From an uncultured Eubacteriales bacterium (GTDB taxonomy: Bacteria > Bacillota > Clostridia > Christensenellales > Aristaeellaceae): a stretch of DNA of 64,000 nt. A program made the position numbers and the translations under genes. The stretch covers positions 1 through 64,000 of the forward strand of contig UQEF01000001.1 in assembly GCA_900540045.1 (NCBI GenBank), in the 5' to 3' direction. The notes under the pieces were generated by a model, which saw only the letters and a list, made by a program, of their open reading frames with translations, was not told the DNA's origin and made no database searches. Of the stretch, positions 28,765 to 37,388 are shown one piece after another (the first letter of the stretch is position 1; the number at the start of each line of letters is the position of its first letter).

Positions 28765-30126
28765 ATGAAGGTCAACAATCGCCGCCGCGTAAAGATGAGC
28801 AAGCGGACCTCCGCAATCATCGTGCTGTGCGTGGCGCTGGTACTTACGCTGACCGTGGGCTATCTGGGCCTCAACGGCACATGGCTGGATAGCCGGGGAC
28901 TGTATAAGCTGTTGCCCTGGCTGCCCACCTCTGATGTGGACAACTGGCCGCAGTCCATCGCCCTGGGCCTGGACCTCAAGGGCGGCGTGTATGTGGAATA
29001 TGAAGCGTCCATGAGCGATGAGATGCGCGCCGAGGGATATGATTTCGGCACGCTGCTGGACTCTACCATGAGCATCATCGCCAACCGCCTCACCGAAAAG
29101 GGATACCCGGAAGCCACCGTCAGCCAGTTGGGTCAGACCGGCATCCGCGTGGAGATTCCTGATGTGACCGACCCCGCAGCCGTGCTGGACCTGATTGGTT
29201 CGCCGGCAAAGCTGGAGTTCCTCGATCCTGACGGTAATGTATTCATGGAGGGCCGCCACCTGCAGTCCGCCACCCCCATCACCAATACCGAGACCGGACA
29301 GCCCGCCATCAGCTTCCGCCTGACCAGCGAGGGCGCCGAAATCTTTGGCGACATGACCGCTCAGTCCATTGGCAAGACCATCACCATCCAGCTGGATGGC
29401 GAAGTGCTCATGAGCCCCACTGTCAACGAGGCCATCTATGGCGGCGATGTCATGGTCACCGGCAGCTTCACCGAGGAACAGACGCAGGATATCTGCCTCA
29501 AGCTGCAAAGCGGCGCGCTGCCCCTGGATCTGCGCCAGGACAAGCTCGATACCATCTCCGCCACGCTGGGTATCGACGCACTGTCTACCAGCATTACGGC
29601 GGCCATCATCGGCATTCTGATCGTCATGCTCATCATGCTGGTGCGCTACCGCATGTGCGGCCTGGTGGCTGACTGGGCACTGTGCGTGTATATCATCCTG
29701 CTGTTCCTCTTCATCGCTGTCGTTCCCGGCATCCAGCTCACGCTGCCCGGCATCGCGGGTATCATTCTGGGCATCGGCATGGCGGTGGACGCCAACGTGG
29801 TCATCTTCGAGCGCGTGATGGAGGAGGTCCGCCTGGGCCGCCCGATGATTCACGCAGTGCGCATCGGCTTCAAAAACGCCATGAGCGCCGTGCTCGACGC
29901 CAACGTGACCACCATCATCGCCGCCGTGGTGCTGCTGTTCTATGGCACCGGCTCGGTGCAGGGCTTTGCCACGACGCTGCTGCTGGGCGTAATCACCAGC
30001 ATGATCACGGCCATTGTGGTCACGCGTTTCCTGCTCACGCGCTTTGTGCGCGTGTTCCATGAGCCCAGGCTGTTTGTAGCGGTTAAACCCGCCGCAGACG
30101 CCGCTGTTGAAGGGGAGGCGAAGTAA
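28765..30126 (+). CDS. secD: Protein translocase subunit SecD
   Basis: A 453-residue membrane protein that with SecF uses the proton gradient to help the Sec translocon release exported proteins. TM1 (SAIIVLCVALVLTLTVGYLGL) is followed by the conserved LGLDLKGGVYVEY motif, a large extracytoplasmic P1 domain (about 60-280) and five C-terminal TM helices with GIGMAVDANVVIFERVMEE. The length is on the short side but normal for Bacillota with separate SecD and SecF. secF starts 2 bp after the stop. Confidence 0.96.
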   Translation: MKVNNRRRVKMSKRTSAIIVLCVALVLTLTVGYLGLNGTWLDSRGLYKLLPWLPTSDVDNWPQSIALGLDLKGGVYVEYEASMSDEMRAEGYDFGTLLDSTMSIIANRLTEKGYPEATVSQLGQTGIRVEIPDVTDPAAVLDLIGSPAKLEFLDPDGNVFMEGRHLQSATPITNTETGQPAISFRLTSEGAEIFGDMTAQSIGKTITIQLDGEVLMSPTVNEAIYGGDVMVTGSFTEEQTQDICLKLQSGALPLDLRQDKLDTISATLGIDALSTSITAAIIGILIVMLIMLVRYRMCGLVADWALCVYIILLFLFIAVVPGIQLTLPGIAGIILGIGMAVDANVVIFERVMEEVRLGRPMIHAVRIGFKNAMSAVLDANVTTIIAAVVLLFYGTGSVQGFATTLLLGVITSMITAIVVTRFLLTRFVRVFHEPRLFVAVKPAADAAVEGEAK

Positions 30127-30127
30127 T

Positions 30128-31054
30128 ATGAAAATTCAGAAGCGCGCCCGTGTCTGCCTGTGCGTTTCCGCCGCCATTCTGGTGACCGCTTTGGTGATGT
30201 CGCTGCTGGGCTATGGCATCAACTATGGCATTGACTTCGCGGGCGGCCTCAATATTCAGTACGACATGGGCGCCGCCTTTAACCAGGCCGATGTGGAAAC
30301 GGTTCTGCGCAATCAGGGCATCAGCCAGTTCACCATTTCTTCCTCCGGCGCCGAGGGACATGTGGTGCAGATCCGCGTGCCTACGCTCAGCGGCGATGAG
30401 GAAATCCAGAATTTGCAAAACGGCCTGGAGGCCGAGCTGTCCCAGATCTATCCCGAAATGGATACCGAAACCGCCACCGCCAGCTATGTCGGCCCTGTCG
30501 CGGGCGCCACGCTGGTGCGCAACGCCGTGATCAGCGTGCTGCTGGCCGCTGTGCTGATGCTGGCCTATATCGCCCTGCGGTTTGACTTCGCGTCGGGCCT
30601 TGCGGCGGTCATCGGCCTGCTGCACGACGTGCTTATCATGATCGCCTTCATGGTGATCCTGCGCAGCGTAATTCAGATGAATTCATCCTTCATCGCGGCC
30701 ATGCTGACCATCGTCGGCTATTCCATCAACAATACCATCGTCATCTTCGACCGCATTCGCGAGAACAACAAAAAGCCCGCGTATGCCGGCATGAAACGCG
30801 AAGATGTGGTCTCCATCTCCGTGCGGGAAAGCCTGGGCCGCACGATCAACACCACACTGACCACGCTGGTGACGATCGTGACCCTTTACATCCTGGGCGT
30901 GGACACCATCCGCGAGTTCAGCCTGCCCATCATTATCGGCATTCTGGCGGGCGCCTACAGCGCCAACATGATCAACGGCTATGTATGGGCTGCTCTGGAG
31001 GAACTGCGGATCGCCCACAAGAGCCAGAAAAAGCTCAAGGCCAAGAAGGCGTAA
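30128..31054 (+). CDS. secF: Protein translocase subunit SecF
   Basis: A 308-residue partner of SecD. TM1 is followed by INYGIDFAGGLNIQYDMG (the conserved GIDFxGG), a smaller extracytoplasmic domain, and five TM helices with GYSINNTIVIFDRIRENNKK and a final INGYVWAALEELRI. A basic C-terminal tail KSQKKLKAKKA is cytoplasmic. I use ATG 30128, preceded by GGGGAGGCG; the frame extends 21 bp upstream over the end of secD. Confidence 0.96.
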   Translation: MKIQKRARVCLCVSAAILVTALVMSLLGYGINYGIDFAGGLNIQYDMGAAFNQADVETVLRNQGISQFTISSSGAEGHVVQIRVPTLSGDEEIQNLQNGLEAELSQIYPEMDTETATASYVGPVAGATLVRNAVISVLLAAVLMLAYIALRFDFASGLAAVIGLLHDVLIMIAFMVILRSVIQMNSSFIAAMLTIVGYSINNTIVIFDRIRENNKKPAYAGMKREDVVSISVRESLGRTINTTLTTLVTIVTLYILGVDTIREFSLPIIIGILAGAYSANMINGYVWAALEELRIAHKSQKKLKAKKA

Positions 31055-31308
31055 GCGTTTTCTCAAAACGCCTATGCCAGCGCCCCTCCGAACATCATCT
31101 GTCCGGAGGGGTAATTTGTCTGTATGCCATTTGACCCGGACAACTGGGCACAGGACGAAAAGGTGAGCTCCCGGTCATGAAAGTGCACAGACGTTGCCGG
31201 GGCGCGTTGCACGTCGGGCCGGGAAAGAGGGCCTTCGCAGAAAGGAATAATGTAGCTGCTTCATTCCCTGCAATGGCGCTGCGGCTGAGGTCCCCTGGGC
31301 TGCACAGC
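31055..31308. other. Non-coding gap after secF
   Basis: An inverted repeat CCCCTCCG/CGGAGGGG (31083-31111) without a T run may be a weak terminator. No gene or recognisable riboswitch fold is seen; a 67-codon frame at 31177 lacks a ribosome-binding site. Confidence 0.5.
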
Positions 31309-31337
31309 TTGACAGGAGTACAAACGTTACCTATAAT
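31309..31337 (+). promoter_or_regulatory. Promoter of the SGNH-MBOAT pair
   Basis: Perfect TTGACA, 17 bp, perfect TATAAT, 45 bp before the start codon. Confidence 0.9.
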
Positions 31338-31381
31338 AAAGCGAAATGATAAAATTACCCATAAAGAAAGGAAAGAATGAC

Positions 31382-32953
31382 ATGCGCAAGCTGGCGGCGT
31401 TCTGGCTGAAATTCCTCGTGTTTCTGTGCTTGCTGGCGATTGCGGTCAACGCAACGGGAACGCTGTTGAGCGGGGGAGATGATGTCACGCAGAGCGCGTC
31501 CTCTCTTAAACACCTGCCAGCCGAAAGCGTGGATGTGCTCTGGCTGGGTACATCGCATATGAACTATAACATTATTCCGCAATATCTCTATGATCTGTGT
31601 GGCGTGACCAGCGCCATGGCCACGGGAAACTCGGTGGATCTTGACGCTTCATACTGGATGCTGCGTCAGGCGCTGCTTACGCAGAGCCCGCAGGTGATTG
31701 TGCTGGACGTGTATCCTGCGGCAGCGCCGTACTGCTATTTCTATGTGCAGAATGTGCTGGCGCTGGAATACCGCGACGGCATGAGCGAGGGCTCAAATCC
31801 TTACAACACGGCCACTGGCGTGGCGCGGTGGCTGCCGGTGGGGAGCCCCTTTAAGCCTGGGGCCATAGCCGAGGCATATACGCGTTCCGGAGCAGGCGGA
31901 GAAGCCTATTTTGAACTGACGCGCATGCATAGCCGCTATGGGGAGCTCGCACGTGACAATTTTGAATATTTGCAGGGAGACACGCGCTCCATCAGAAATT
32001 TTGGCTATCTTTACGGCGACCAGAGCATGGAAGGACAGGAGTATGCCGTGCAGGCCTATACGCAGGAGGCGGCCCTGCAGGCGAACGAAGTGGGCACCTA
32101 TTGGGAATTTACGGACGAGCAGCTTCAGGCTGCGGAACTGCTGGATGCGTCTGTCAATGCCATCAGGCGTATTGTGGAGTATGCCAGCGACAAGGGAATT
32201 GAGATCGTGTTGTGCGCCGCACCCTATATGACCAACCGGGCCGAGGAAAAGCTGTTTGCCCAGGTGGGTGAGCTGGCAGACGAGCTCGGCGTCCCGTTTG
32301 TGGGGCTGGAGGAGTCGGGCATCGAAGGGCTGCAGTACATGCGCGATCTGGGCCATCTGAACGACAGGGGCGCCCGCCTGTACACGGAGTTCTGGAGTGA
32401 TTACCTTGCCGATCATTATGATTTGCCCGACCAGCGTGAAAGTGCGGACAGCCGCTACACTCCATGGCGTGAGGGGACGGGACGTTACGATGTTCAGCGC
32501 GCCGCCATGTCCCTGATTGGCATGGAGACGGGGCTGACAGGATATTTGGAGGCTTTGGCCGCGCTGGACGGAGATTATCTGGTTCTGATTTCAGCCCAGG
32601 GCGATGTGTACGAAGGCTTCACCGAAAGCGACTGGCTGCTGATGACCGAGATGTTGGGCATGAACGGCGAGGCTGTGGAGGAGTGGTACTATACCGGCAC
32701 AGGCACGCTTGATGGAGTGTGCTGTGGAGGAAGGATGCTTGCCAGCGCCTATGCACCGGAAGGCCGGACAAAAACGATTGCGTGGAATCTGCTGGGCCAT
32801 GAGATAACGTTTGAGGATTCCAGATGGAGTGTGGATGGCAATTCGGCCGGAAGCACGAACACGGGCATGAACATCGCCGTTTATTCACTGCCGGATCATA
32901 TGCTCATGGACTGCCGCACCTTTGATATGACCCAGATTGCCTGGGATGAGTAA
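31382..32953 (+). CDS. SGNH-type surface acyltransferase partner (DltD/AlgJ-like)
   Basis: A 523-residue protein. One N-terminal TM (FWLKFLVFLCLLAIAVNATGTLL) anchors it outside the membrane. The SGNH fold starts with VDVLWLGTSHMNYNIIPQYLYD (GTSH serine) and ends with DLGHLNDRGARLYTEFWSDYLAD, which carries the D-x-x-H pair. A C-terminal extra region (about 370-523) has no clear match. Together with the MBOAT protein 17 bp downstream it should move acyl groups onto an extracellular polymer, as in DltB/DltD or AlgI/AlgJ systems; the substrate is not inferable. AAAGGAAAG precedes ATG 31382. Confidence 0.8.
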   Translation: MRKLAAFWLKFLVFLCLLAIAVNATGTLLSGGDDVTQSASSLKHLPAESVDVLWLGTSHMNYNIIPQYLYDLCGVTSAMATGNSVDLDASYWMLRQALLTQSPQVIVLDVYPAAAPYCYFYVQNVLALEYRDGMSEGSNPYNTATGVARWLPVGSPFKPGAIAEAYTRSGAGGEAYFELTRMHSRYGELARDNFEYLQGDTRSIRNFGYLYGDQSMEGQEYAVQAYTQEAALQANEVGTYWEFTDEQLQAAELLDASVNAIRRIVEYASDKGIEIVLCAAPYMTNRAEEKLFAQVGELADELGVPFVGLEESGIEGLQYMRDLGHLNDRGARLYTEFWSDYLADHYDLPDQRESADSRYTPWREGTGRYDVQRAAMSLIGMETGLTGYLEALAALDGDYLVLISAQGDVYEGFTESDWLLMTEMLGMNGEAVEEWYYTGTGTLDGVCCGGRMLASAYAPEGRTKTIAWNLLGHEITFEDSRWSVDGNSAGSTNTGMNIAVYSLPDHMLMDCRTFDMTQIAWDE

Positions 32954-32970
32954 GAAAGGGGAAAAGCTGC

Positions 32971-34491
32971 ATGCTGTTTAACTCGGTGCCCTTTCTGATG
33001 TTTTTTCCGGCGGTGCTGCTGGTGCATTTTGTGCTGCCGCGCCGTGTCCGGTGGATATGGCTGCTGGTGGTCAGTTACTACTTTTACATGTGCTGGAATC
33101 CTGTCTATGCGCTCCTGATGCTCACCTCCACCGCCGTAACCTATCTCAGCGGTTTGCTCATTGCCCGTTGCCGTGTTCCGGAGGAAACACACGGAGCGGG
33201 AAGCGCACTGTGGCATCATCCCAGAATATGGGCGGCGCTGAGCCTGATCATCAACCTGGGTATTCTGTTTTGCTTCAAGTATTACCGCTTTGCGGCGGAA
33301 AACCTAACGGCGCTGCTGTCGAATATGGGGATCAGCTGGCAGCCGCCGGAGCTGGATGTGCTGCTGCCGGTGGGCATCAGTTTTTATACCTTTCAGGCCC
33401 TGAGCTACACGATGGATGTGTACCGGGGGCAGGTGGAGGTGGAGCGGAACTTTTTCCGCTATGCGCTCTTTGTGAGTTTCTTTCCGCAGCTGGTGGCGGG
33501 GCCCATTGAGCGAAGCCGCGACCTGTTGGGGCAGCTCAGACAGCCCAGGCCTTTCGATCCAGACGCCTTTAAAAACGGCGCCTTGATGATGCTGTGGGGA
33601 TACTTTCAAAAGATGGTTGTGGCCGATCGGGCCGCACTGCTGGTCAATCAGGTATACGGCAACAGTCAGGCCTATGCAGGCTACAGCATTGCGGTAGCCA
33701 CCGTCGCTTTCGCCCTGCAAATCTATTGTGATTTCGGGGGCTATTCATCCATCGCCCTGGGGGCGGCGCAGATGCTCGGCATAAACCTGACGCAGAACTT
33801 TCGCCAGCCCTATCTGGCTACCAGCGTGAGCGACTTCTGGCGGCGCTGGCATATCAGCCTGTCCACCTGGTTCAGGGACTATCTGTATATTCCCCTGGGC
33901 GGCAGTCGGGTGGGGCGTATACGCCGGTATTTCAACGTGATGATTACCTTTTTGCTCAGCGGACTGTGGCATGGCGCCAACTGGACGTATGTCATCTGGG
34001 GCGGCCTTAACGGCCTGTTTCAGATTGCGGGAAACGTGAAAAATACGCTGCTGTCCCGCCTGCCCGCCACATTGAAGGACGGCCGGCCCGTCGTGAACCG
34101 GGACTGCTTCAGCTACCGCCTGTTTCAGAGGCTGATGACCTTTGCGCTGATTTGCCTGACGTGGGTATTTTTCCGTGCCGAATCGCTGGAAGCGGCAATG
34201 ATCGTGCTGCGGCAGATGTTTTCGGTTCACAATCCATGGATTTTCTTTGATGAAACGCTGTATACGCTGGGCCTTTCCCGGCTGGAATTGGGCCTGCTGG
34301 TGGCCTCGGCCGCGGTGGTGCTGGCAGTGGATGTGGCCCATGAGCATGGCGTGACGCTCAGAAAGCGTCTGGAACGGCAGAACCTGGCCTTTCGGTGGTT
34401 GGCCTATCTCGCGGCGATCCTCTGTATTCTTATCTTTGGCGTGTATGGCCCAGGCTTTGATGCGAGCCAGTTCATTTATTTCCAGTTTTAA
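32971..34491 (+). CDS. MBOAT-family O-acyltransferase (AlgI-like)
   Basis: A 506-residue polytopic membrane protein with about eleven hydrophobic segments. It begins MLFNSVPFLMFFPAVLLVHFVLP as AlgI-type proteins do, has DVLLPVGISFYTFQALSYTMDVYRG and PYLATSVSDFWRRWHISLSTWFRDYLYIPLGGSR, and the catalytic histidine in FLLSGLWHGANWTYVIWGG. It transfers acyl groups across the membrane to the SGNH partner or directly to a surface polysaccharide. AAAGGGG precedes the ATG. Confidence 0.92.
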   Translation: MLFNSVPFLMFFPAVLLVHFVLPRRVRWIWLLVVSYYFYMCWNPVYALLMLTSTAVTYLSGLLIARCRVPEETHGAGSALWHHPRIWAALSLIINLGILFCFKYYRFAAENLTALLSNMGISWQPPELDVLLPVGISFYTFQALSYTMDVYRGQVEVERNFFRYALFVSFFPQLVAGPIERSRDLLGQLRQPRPFDPDAFKNGALMMLWGYFQKMVVADRAALLVNQVYGNSQAYAGYSIAVATVAFALQIYCDFGGYSSIALGAAQMLGINLTQNFRQPYLATSVSDFWRRWHISLSTWFRDYLYIPLGGSRVGRIRRYFNVMITFLLSGLWHGANWTYVIWGGLNGLFQIAGNVKNTLLSRLPATLKDGRPVVNRDCFSYRLFQRLMTFALICLTWVFFRAESLEAAMIVLRQMFSVHNPWIFFDETLYTLGLSRLELGLLVASAAVVLAVDVAHEHGVTLRKRLERQNLAFRWLAYLAAILCILIFGVYGPGFDASQFIYFQF

Positions 34492-34497
34492 CGAAAA

Positions 34498-34539
34498 CAG
34501 TCCCGGAGGAAGCGCGTTTCCTCCGGGACTGCTTTTTTT
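34498..34539. terminator. Bidirectional terminator
   Basis: A 14-bp stem (CAGTCCCGGAGGAA/TTCCTCCGGGACTG, 6-nt loop) with T7 on the plus side and a shorter T run on the minus side, between two converging genes. Confidence 0.92.
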
Positions 34540-34541
34540 CC

Positions 34542-35705
34542 TTACAGCGCCAGCCGGTAGATGGCTTCGCAATCCGCTGCCTTCAGGGGCACGAACTGGC
34601 CCAGCGTGCCGCCTGCCAAGGCCACGGCGCGTTCGGCCATGCGGCCGAAGTCTGTATCGCCGATGCCGTTTTCCGTGAGCGTGGTCGTCAGCCCCAGGCT
34701 GCGATAGAACGCTTCCAGCCGGCGGATGCCCTCGGCGGCGTCCGCCGCATCATCGCCGCTGACCGGCACATCGAACACCCGCACGGCGAACTGCGCCAGC
34801 TTGGCCTCGCCGCCGTGGGCCAGCGCGTACTTCATCCACGCCGGGAACACGATGGCCAGCCCCGCGCCGTGGGCGATGTCGTAGAGTGCGCTGAGCTCGT
34901 GCTCCAGCTTGTGGCTGGCCCAGTCGCCCACGCGGCCGGTCTGGAACAACGTGTTGTGCGCAAGGCACCCAGCCCACATGATCTCAGCGCGCGCGTCGTA
35001 GTTTTCCGGCTCGTGCATGACGATGGGGGCGTTGCCCACCACGGTCTTGAGCGCACCCTCGGTCATGCGGTCGATCAGCTCCACATGCGTAACGCGGGTG
35101 AAATAACGCTCCATCATGTGCGCCATGATGTCCACCACGCCGCAGGCCGTCTGGAAGGGCGGCAACGTATAGGTGAATTCGGGGTTGAGAATGGAGAACT
35201 TGGGGAAGTTCAGCGGCGTGTTGCGCCCGCGCTTGCACAGGTCCTCCTCGCGGGTGATGACGCTGGAATTGCTCATCTCGCTGCCTGCAGCAGGGATGGT
35301 CACCACCGTGCCAAGCGGGAGGACTTCCGTATTTTCGCCCTTGCCGTCAAACAGGTCCCATACGTCGCCGTCATAGCAGGCGCCGTTGGCGATGGCCTTG
35401 GCGGTATCGATGGCGCTGCCGCCACCGACCGCCAGCACCAACTGAATGTCGTGCTCGTGGCACAGGCGGATACCTTCCCGCACCAGGGAAAGACGCGGAT
35501 TGGGCTGAACGCCGCCCAGCTCCCATACCTGCATGCCCGCCAGCTGCGCCATCACCTGGTCATATACGCCGGTGCGCTTGATGCTGCCGCCGCCGTAGAC
35601 CAGCAGCACCCGTTCTCCCCAATGAGCGGCCTCGCTTTTCAGGTTGCTCAGCGCGCTTTTGCCAAAGTAGATCTTGGTGGGATTTTGAAACACAAAGTCA
35701 ATCAT
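34542..35705 (-). CDS. Iron-containing alcohol dehydrogenase (butanol-dehydrogenase type)
   Basis: A 387-residue group III alcohol dehydrogenase. FVFQNPTKIYFGK opens the family; VLLVYGGGSIKRTGVYDQV and VLAVGGGSAIDTAKAIA form the NAD(P) site. Metal ligands are expected from D in CGVVDIMAHMMERYF, H in the same stretch, and H in WASHKLEHELSALYDIAHGAGLAIVFPAWMKY. It most resembles NADPH-dependent BdhA/YqhD enzymes reducing short aldehydes during fermentation. Substrate is uncertain. It has its own leftward promoter and converges on the MBOAT gene. Confidence 0.93.
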   Translation of the reverse strand: MIDFVFQNPTKIYFGKSALSNLKSEAAHWGERVLLVYGGGSIKRTGVYDQVMAQLAGMQVWELGGVQPNPRLSLVREGIRLCHEHDIQLVLAVGGGSAIDTAKAIANGACYDGDVWDLFDGKGENTEVLPLGTVVTIPAAGSEMSNSSVITREEDLCKRGRNTPLNFPKFSILNPEFTYTLPPFQTACGVVDIMAHMMERYFTRVTHVELIDRMTEGALKTVVGNAPIVMHEPENYDARAEIMWAGCLAHNTLFQTGRVGDWASHKLEHELSALYDIAHGAGLAIVFPAWMKYALAHGGEAKLAQFAVRVFDVPVSGDDAADAAEGIRRLEAFYRSLGLTTTLTENGIGDTDFGRMAERAVALAGGTLGQFVPLKAADCEAIYRLAL

Positions 35706-35750
35706 AAAAGCCGGCTCCTTTACAAAATTGGTGAAACAACGGTGTGATAC

Positions 35751-35779
35751 ATTGTACCATGCCTGTGCGGGGTTTGCAA
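35751..35779 (-). promoter_or_regulatory. Promoter of the alcohol dehydrogenase
   Basis: On the minus strand TTGCAA, 17 bp, TACAAT, followed by AAAGGAG before the start codon. Confidence 0.8.
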
Positions 35780-35790
35780 AGCCCTTATGG

Positions 35791-35819
35791 TTGACAGGCG
35801 GCCGCCGGCGGGCTATGAT
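35791..35819 (+). promoter_or_regulatory. Promoter of the MATE gene
   Basis: TTGACA, a GC-only 17-bp spacer and TATGAT. It lies back to back with the leftward dehydrogenase promoter, only 11 bp apart. Confidence 0.8.
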
Positions 35820-35891
35820 GAAATGGCGCGCGGCTCCGCGCCCCGCGCCCGCCTCCGGAGGCGGACGATACGCACATGGAGATAGCCGTTT

Positions 35892-37289
35892 ATGCAGACC
35901 TTGCTTGCCAAAGCCCGCCCCTTTGTGGGCAGCCGCTCCTTCTACGCCGGCGCGCTGGGGGTGATGGCCCCTGTCGCGGTTCAGCAGCTGATCAACAACC
36001 TGTTCAACATGATCGATAACCTGATGGTGGGCAGCCTGGACGCCAGCGGCCTGGCCATGAGCGCCGTGACGGTGGCCAACCGCCCCTACACCATCTTTTT
36101 CGGCGTGTTCTTCGGCATGACGGGCGCGGCAGGGCTGCTCATCAGCCAGTACTACGGCGCGCGCGATGTCAAGACCTGCCGCGCTCTGTTTGCCCTGCAG
36201 CTGGTAATCGGGCTGGCTGCTTCGCTGTGCGTGGGGCTGTGGCTGGCGCTGTGGCCCGAAAGCGTGATGCGCATCTTTGTCAATGATCCGCGCACCATCT
36301 CGCTGGGCATGGAGTACCTCAGCATCATCTGGCTAAGCTATCTGCCCCTGGCGGTGAGCAATGTATGCATCTTCTCCCTTCGTTCCATCGGTGAAAACCG
36401 CATGAGCATGCTGGTCAGCCTGGCCGCCATGGGGGTCAACGCGCTTTGCAACTACGCGCTTATCTTTGGTCGATTGGGCATGCCGGCCCTGGGCGTGCGC
36501 GGCGCGGCGCTGGGCACGCTCATCGCCCGGACCGTGGAGATGCTGTTCTACCTGCGTATGCTCCTTGGCGGGCGCTCCCTGTTCACGCTGGACCTCCGAG
36601 CCGCCTTCCGCCTGCCGCGCACGGTGGTGCGTGCATTTGTCGTTAAGGCCGTGCCGCTGATTCTCAATGAAATCCTGTGGAACGTGGGCATGAACGTCTA
36701 CTTCTGGAGCTATGCGCGCCTGGACGAAACCGCCCTGCCTGCCGTGACCATCGGCGAGCAGATCTCCACCATCGCGGCGGTGCTGGCCATGGGAACGTCC
36801 TCGGCGGTCTCGGTGCTCATCGGGGCCGAACTCGGCGCGGGACGGCTTTCGCAGGCAAAGGCCAACTGTAAAAAACTCCTCACGCTGGTGGTGGCCATCG
36901 GATTGATGTGCGTGGCGCTATGCCTGGGACTGGGCGCGATCCTGCCCAACGCCTTTGGGGTAGAGCCCCGGCTGCGCGATCTTGCTGCGCGCATAGCGAC
37001 CGTGATGGGGGTGTTTTCACCGTTCAACTTCCTCTATGGCTTTTGCTTCTACTGCATGCGCGCAGGGGGTGACACGCGCAGCGCCATGCTGCTGGACAGC
37101 GGCTATATGTGGCTGGTGCCCGTGCCGGCAAGCCTGCTGATGGCGCTGCTGCTGCCGGGACGCATCGACATCGCCGCGGCGGTGCTGGTGGTGCAGGTGC
37201 TGATGAACCTGAAAGTCATCCCGGCCCTGTGGGTGCTCAAAAGGGGAAAGTGGGTGCGTAATATCACCGTGGAGGGCTCACAGGTGTAA
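35892..37289 (+). CDS. MATE-family efflux transporter
   Basis: A 465-residue polytopic protein with about twelve hydrophobic segments in two similar halves. The N-terminal half has VAVQQLINNLFNMIDNLMVGSLDASGLAMSAVTVANRPYTIFFGVFFGMTGAAGLLISQYYG, the usual MATE entry motif. The second half has NEILWNVGMNVYFWSYARL and SAVSVLIGAELGAGRLSQAKAN. It should exchange drugs or metabolites for Na+ or H+; substrate unknown. Divergent from the alcohol dehydrogenase. Confidence 0.92.
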   Translation: MQTLLAKARPFVGSRSFYAGALGVMAPVAVQQLINNLFNMIDNLMVGSLDASGLAMSAVTVANRPYTIFFGVFFGMTGAAGLLISQYYGARDVKTCRALFALQLVIGLAASLCVGLWLALWPESVMRIFVNDPRTISLGMEYLSIIWLSYLPLAVSNVCIFSLRSIGENRMSMLVSLAAMGVNALCNYALIFGRLGMPALGVRGAALGTLIARTVEMLFYLRMLLGGRSLFTLDLRAAFRLPRTVVRAFVVKAVPLILNEILWNVGMNVYFWSYARLDETALPAVTIGEQISTIAAVLAMGTSSAVSVLIGAELGAGRLSQAKANCKKLLTLVVAIGLMCVALCLGLGAILPNAFGVEPRLRDLAARIATVMGVFSPFNFLYGFCFYCMRAGGDTRSAMLLDSGYMWLVPVPASLLMALLLPGRIDIAAAVLVVQVLMNLKVIPALWVLKRGKWVRNITVEGSQV

Positions 37290-37303
37290 AAAGGGAGCCT
37301 GGC

Positions 37304-37333
37304 TTGTGCATTTCCCTGCTTTGGTGGTATAAT
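37304..37333 (+). promoter_or_regulatory. Promoter of dacA
   Basis: TTGTGC, 18 bp, perfect TATAAT, 56 bp before the dacA start. Confidence 0.65.
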
Positions 37334-37388
37334 AAACTGTTGTGGTATGGCCTGCATGCCTGACCCGCACGGAAGGAGGGACCCGCCT

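Noticed and set aside
28156-30060. 634-codon leftward frame opposite secD
   Set aside because: His/Gln/Gly-rich shadow of secD with no domain and no start signal. The same applies to long frames opposite priA (38864-41182), dacA (37278-39317) and the helicase.
31177-31380. 67-codon frame upstream of the SGNH gene
   Set aside because: It crosses a perfect promoter, has no ribosome-binding site and no recognisable sequence.
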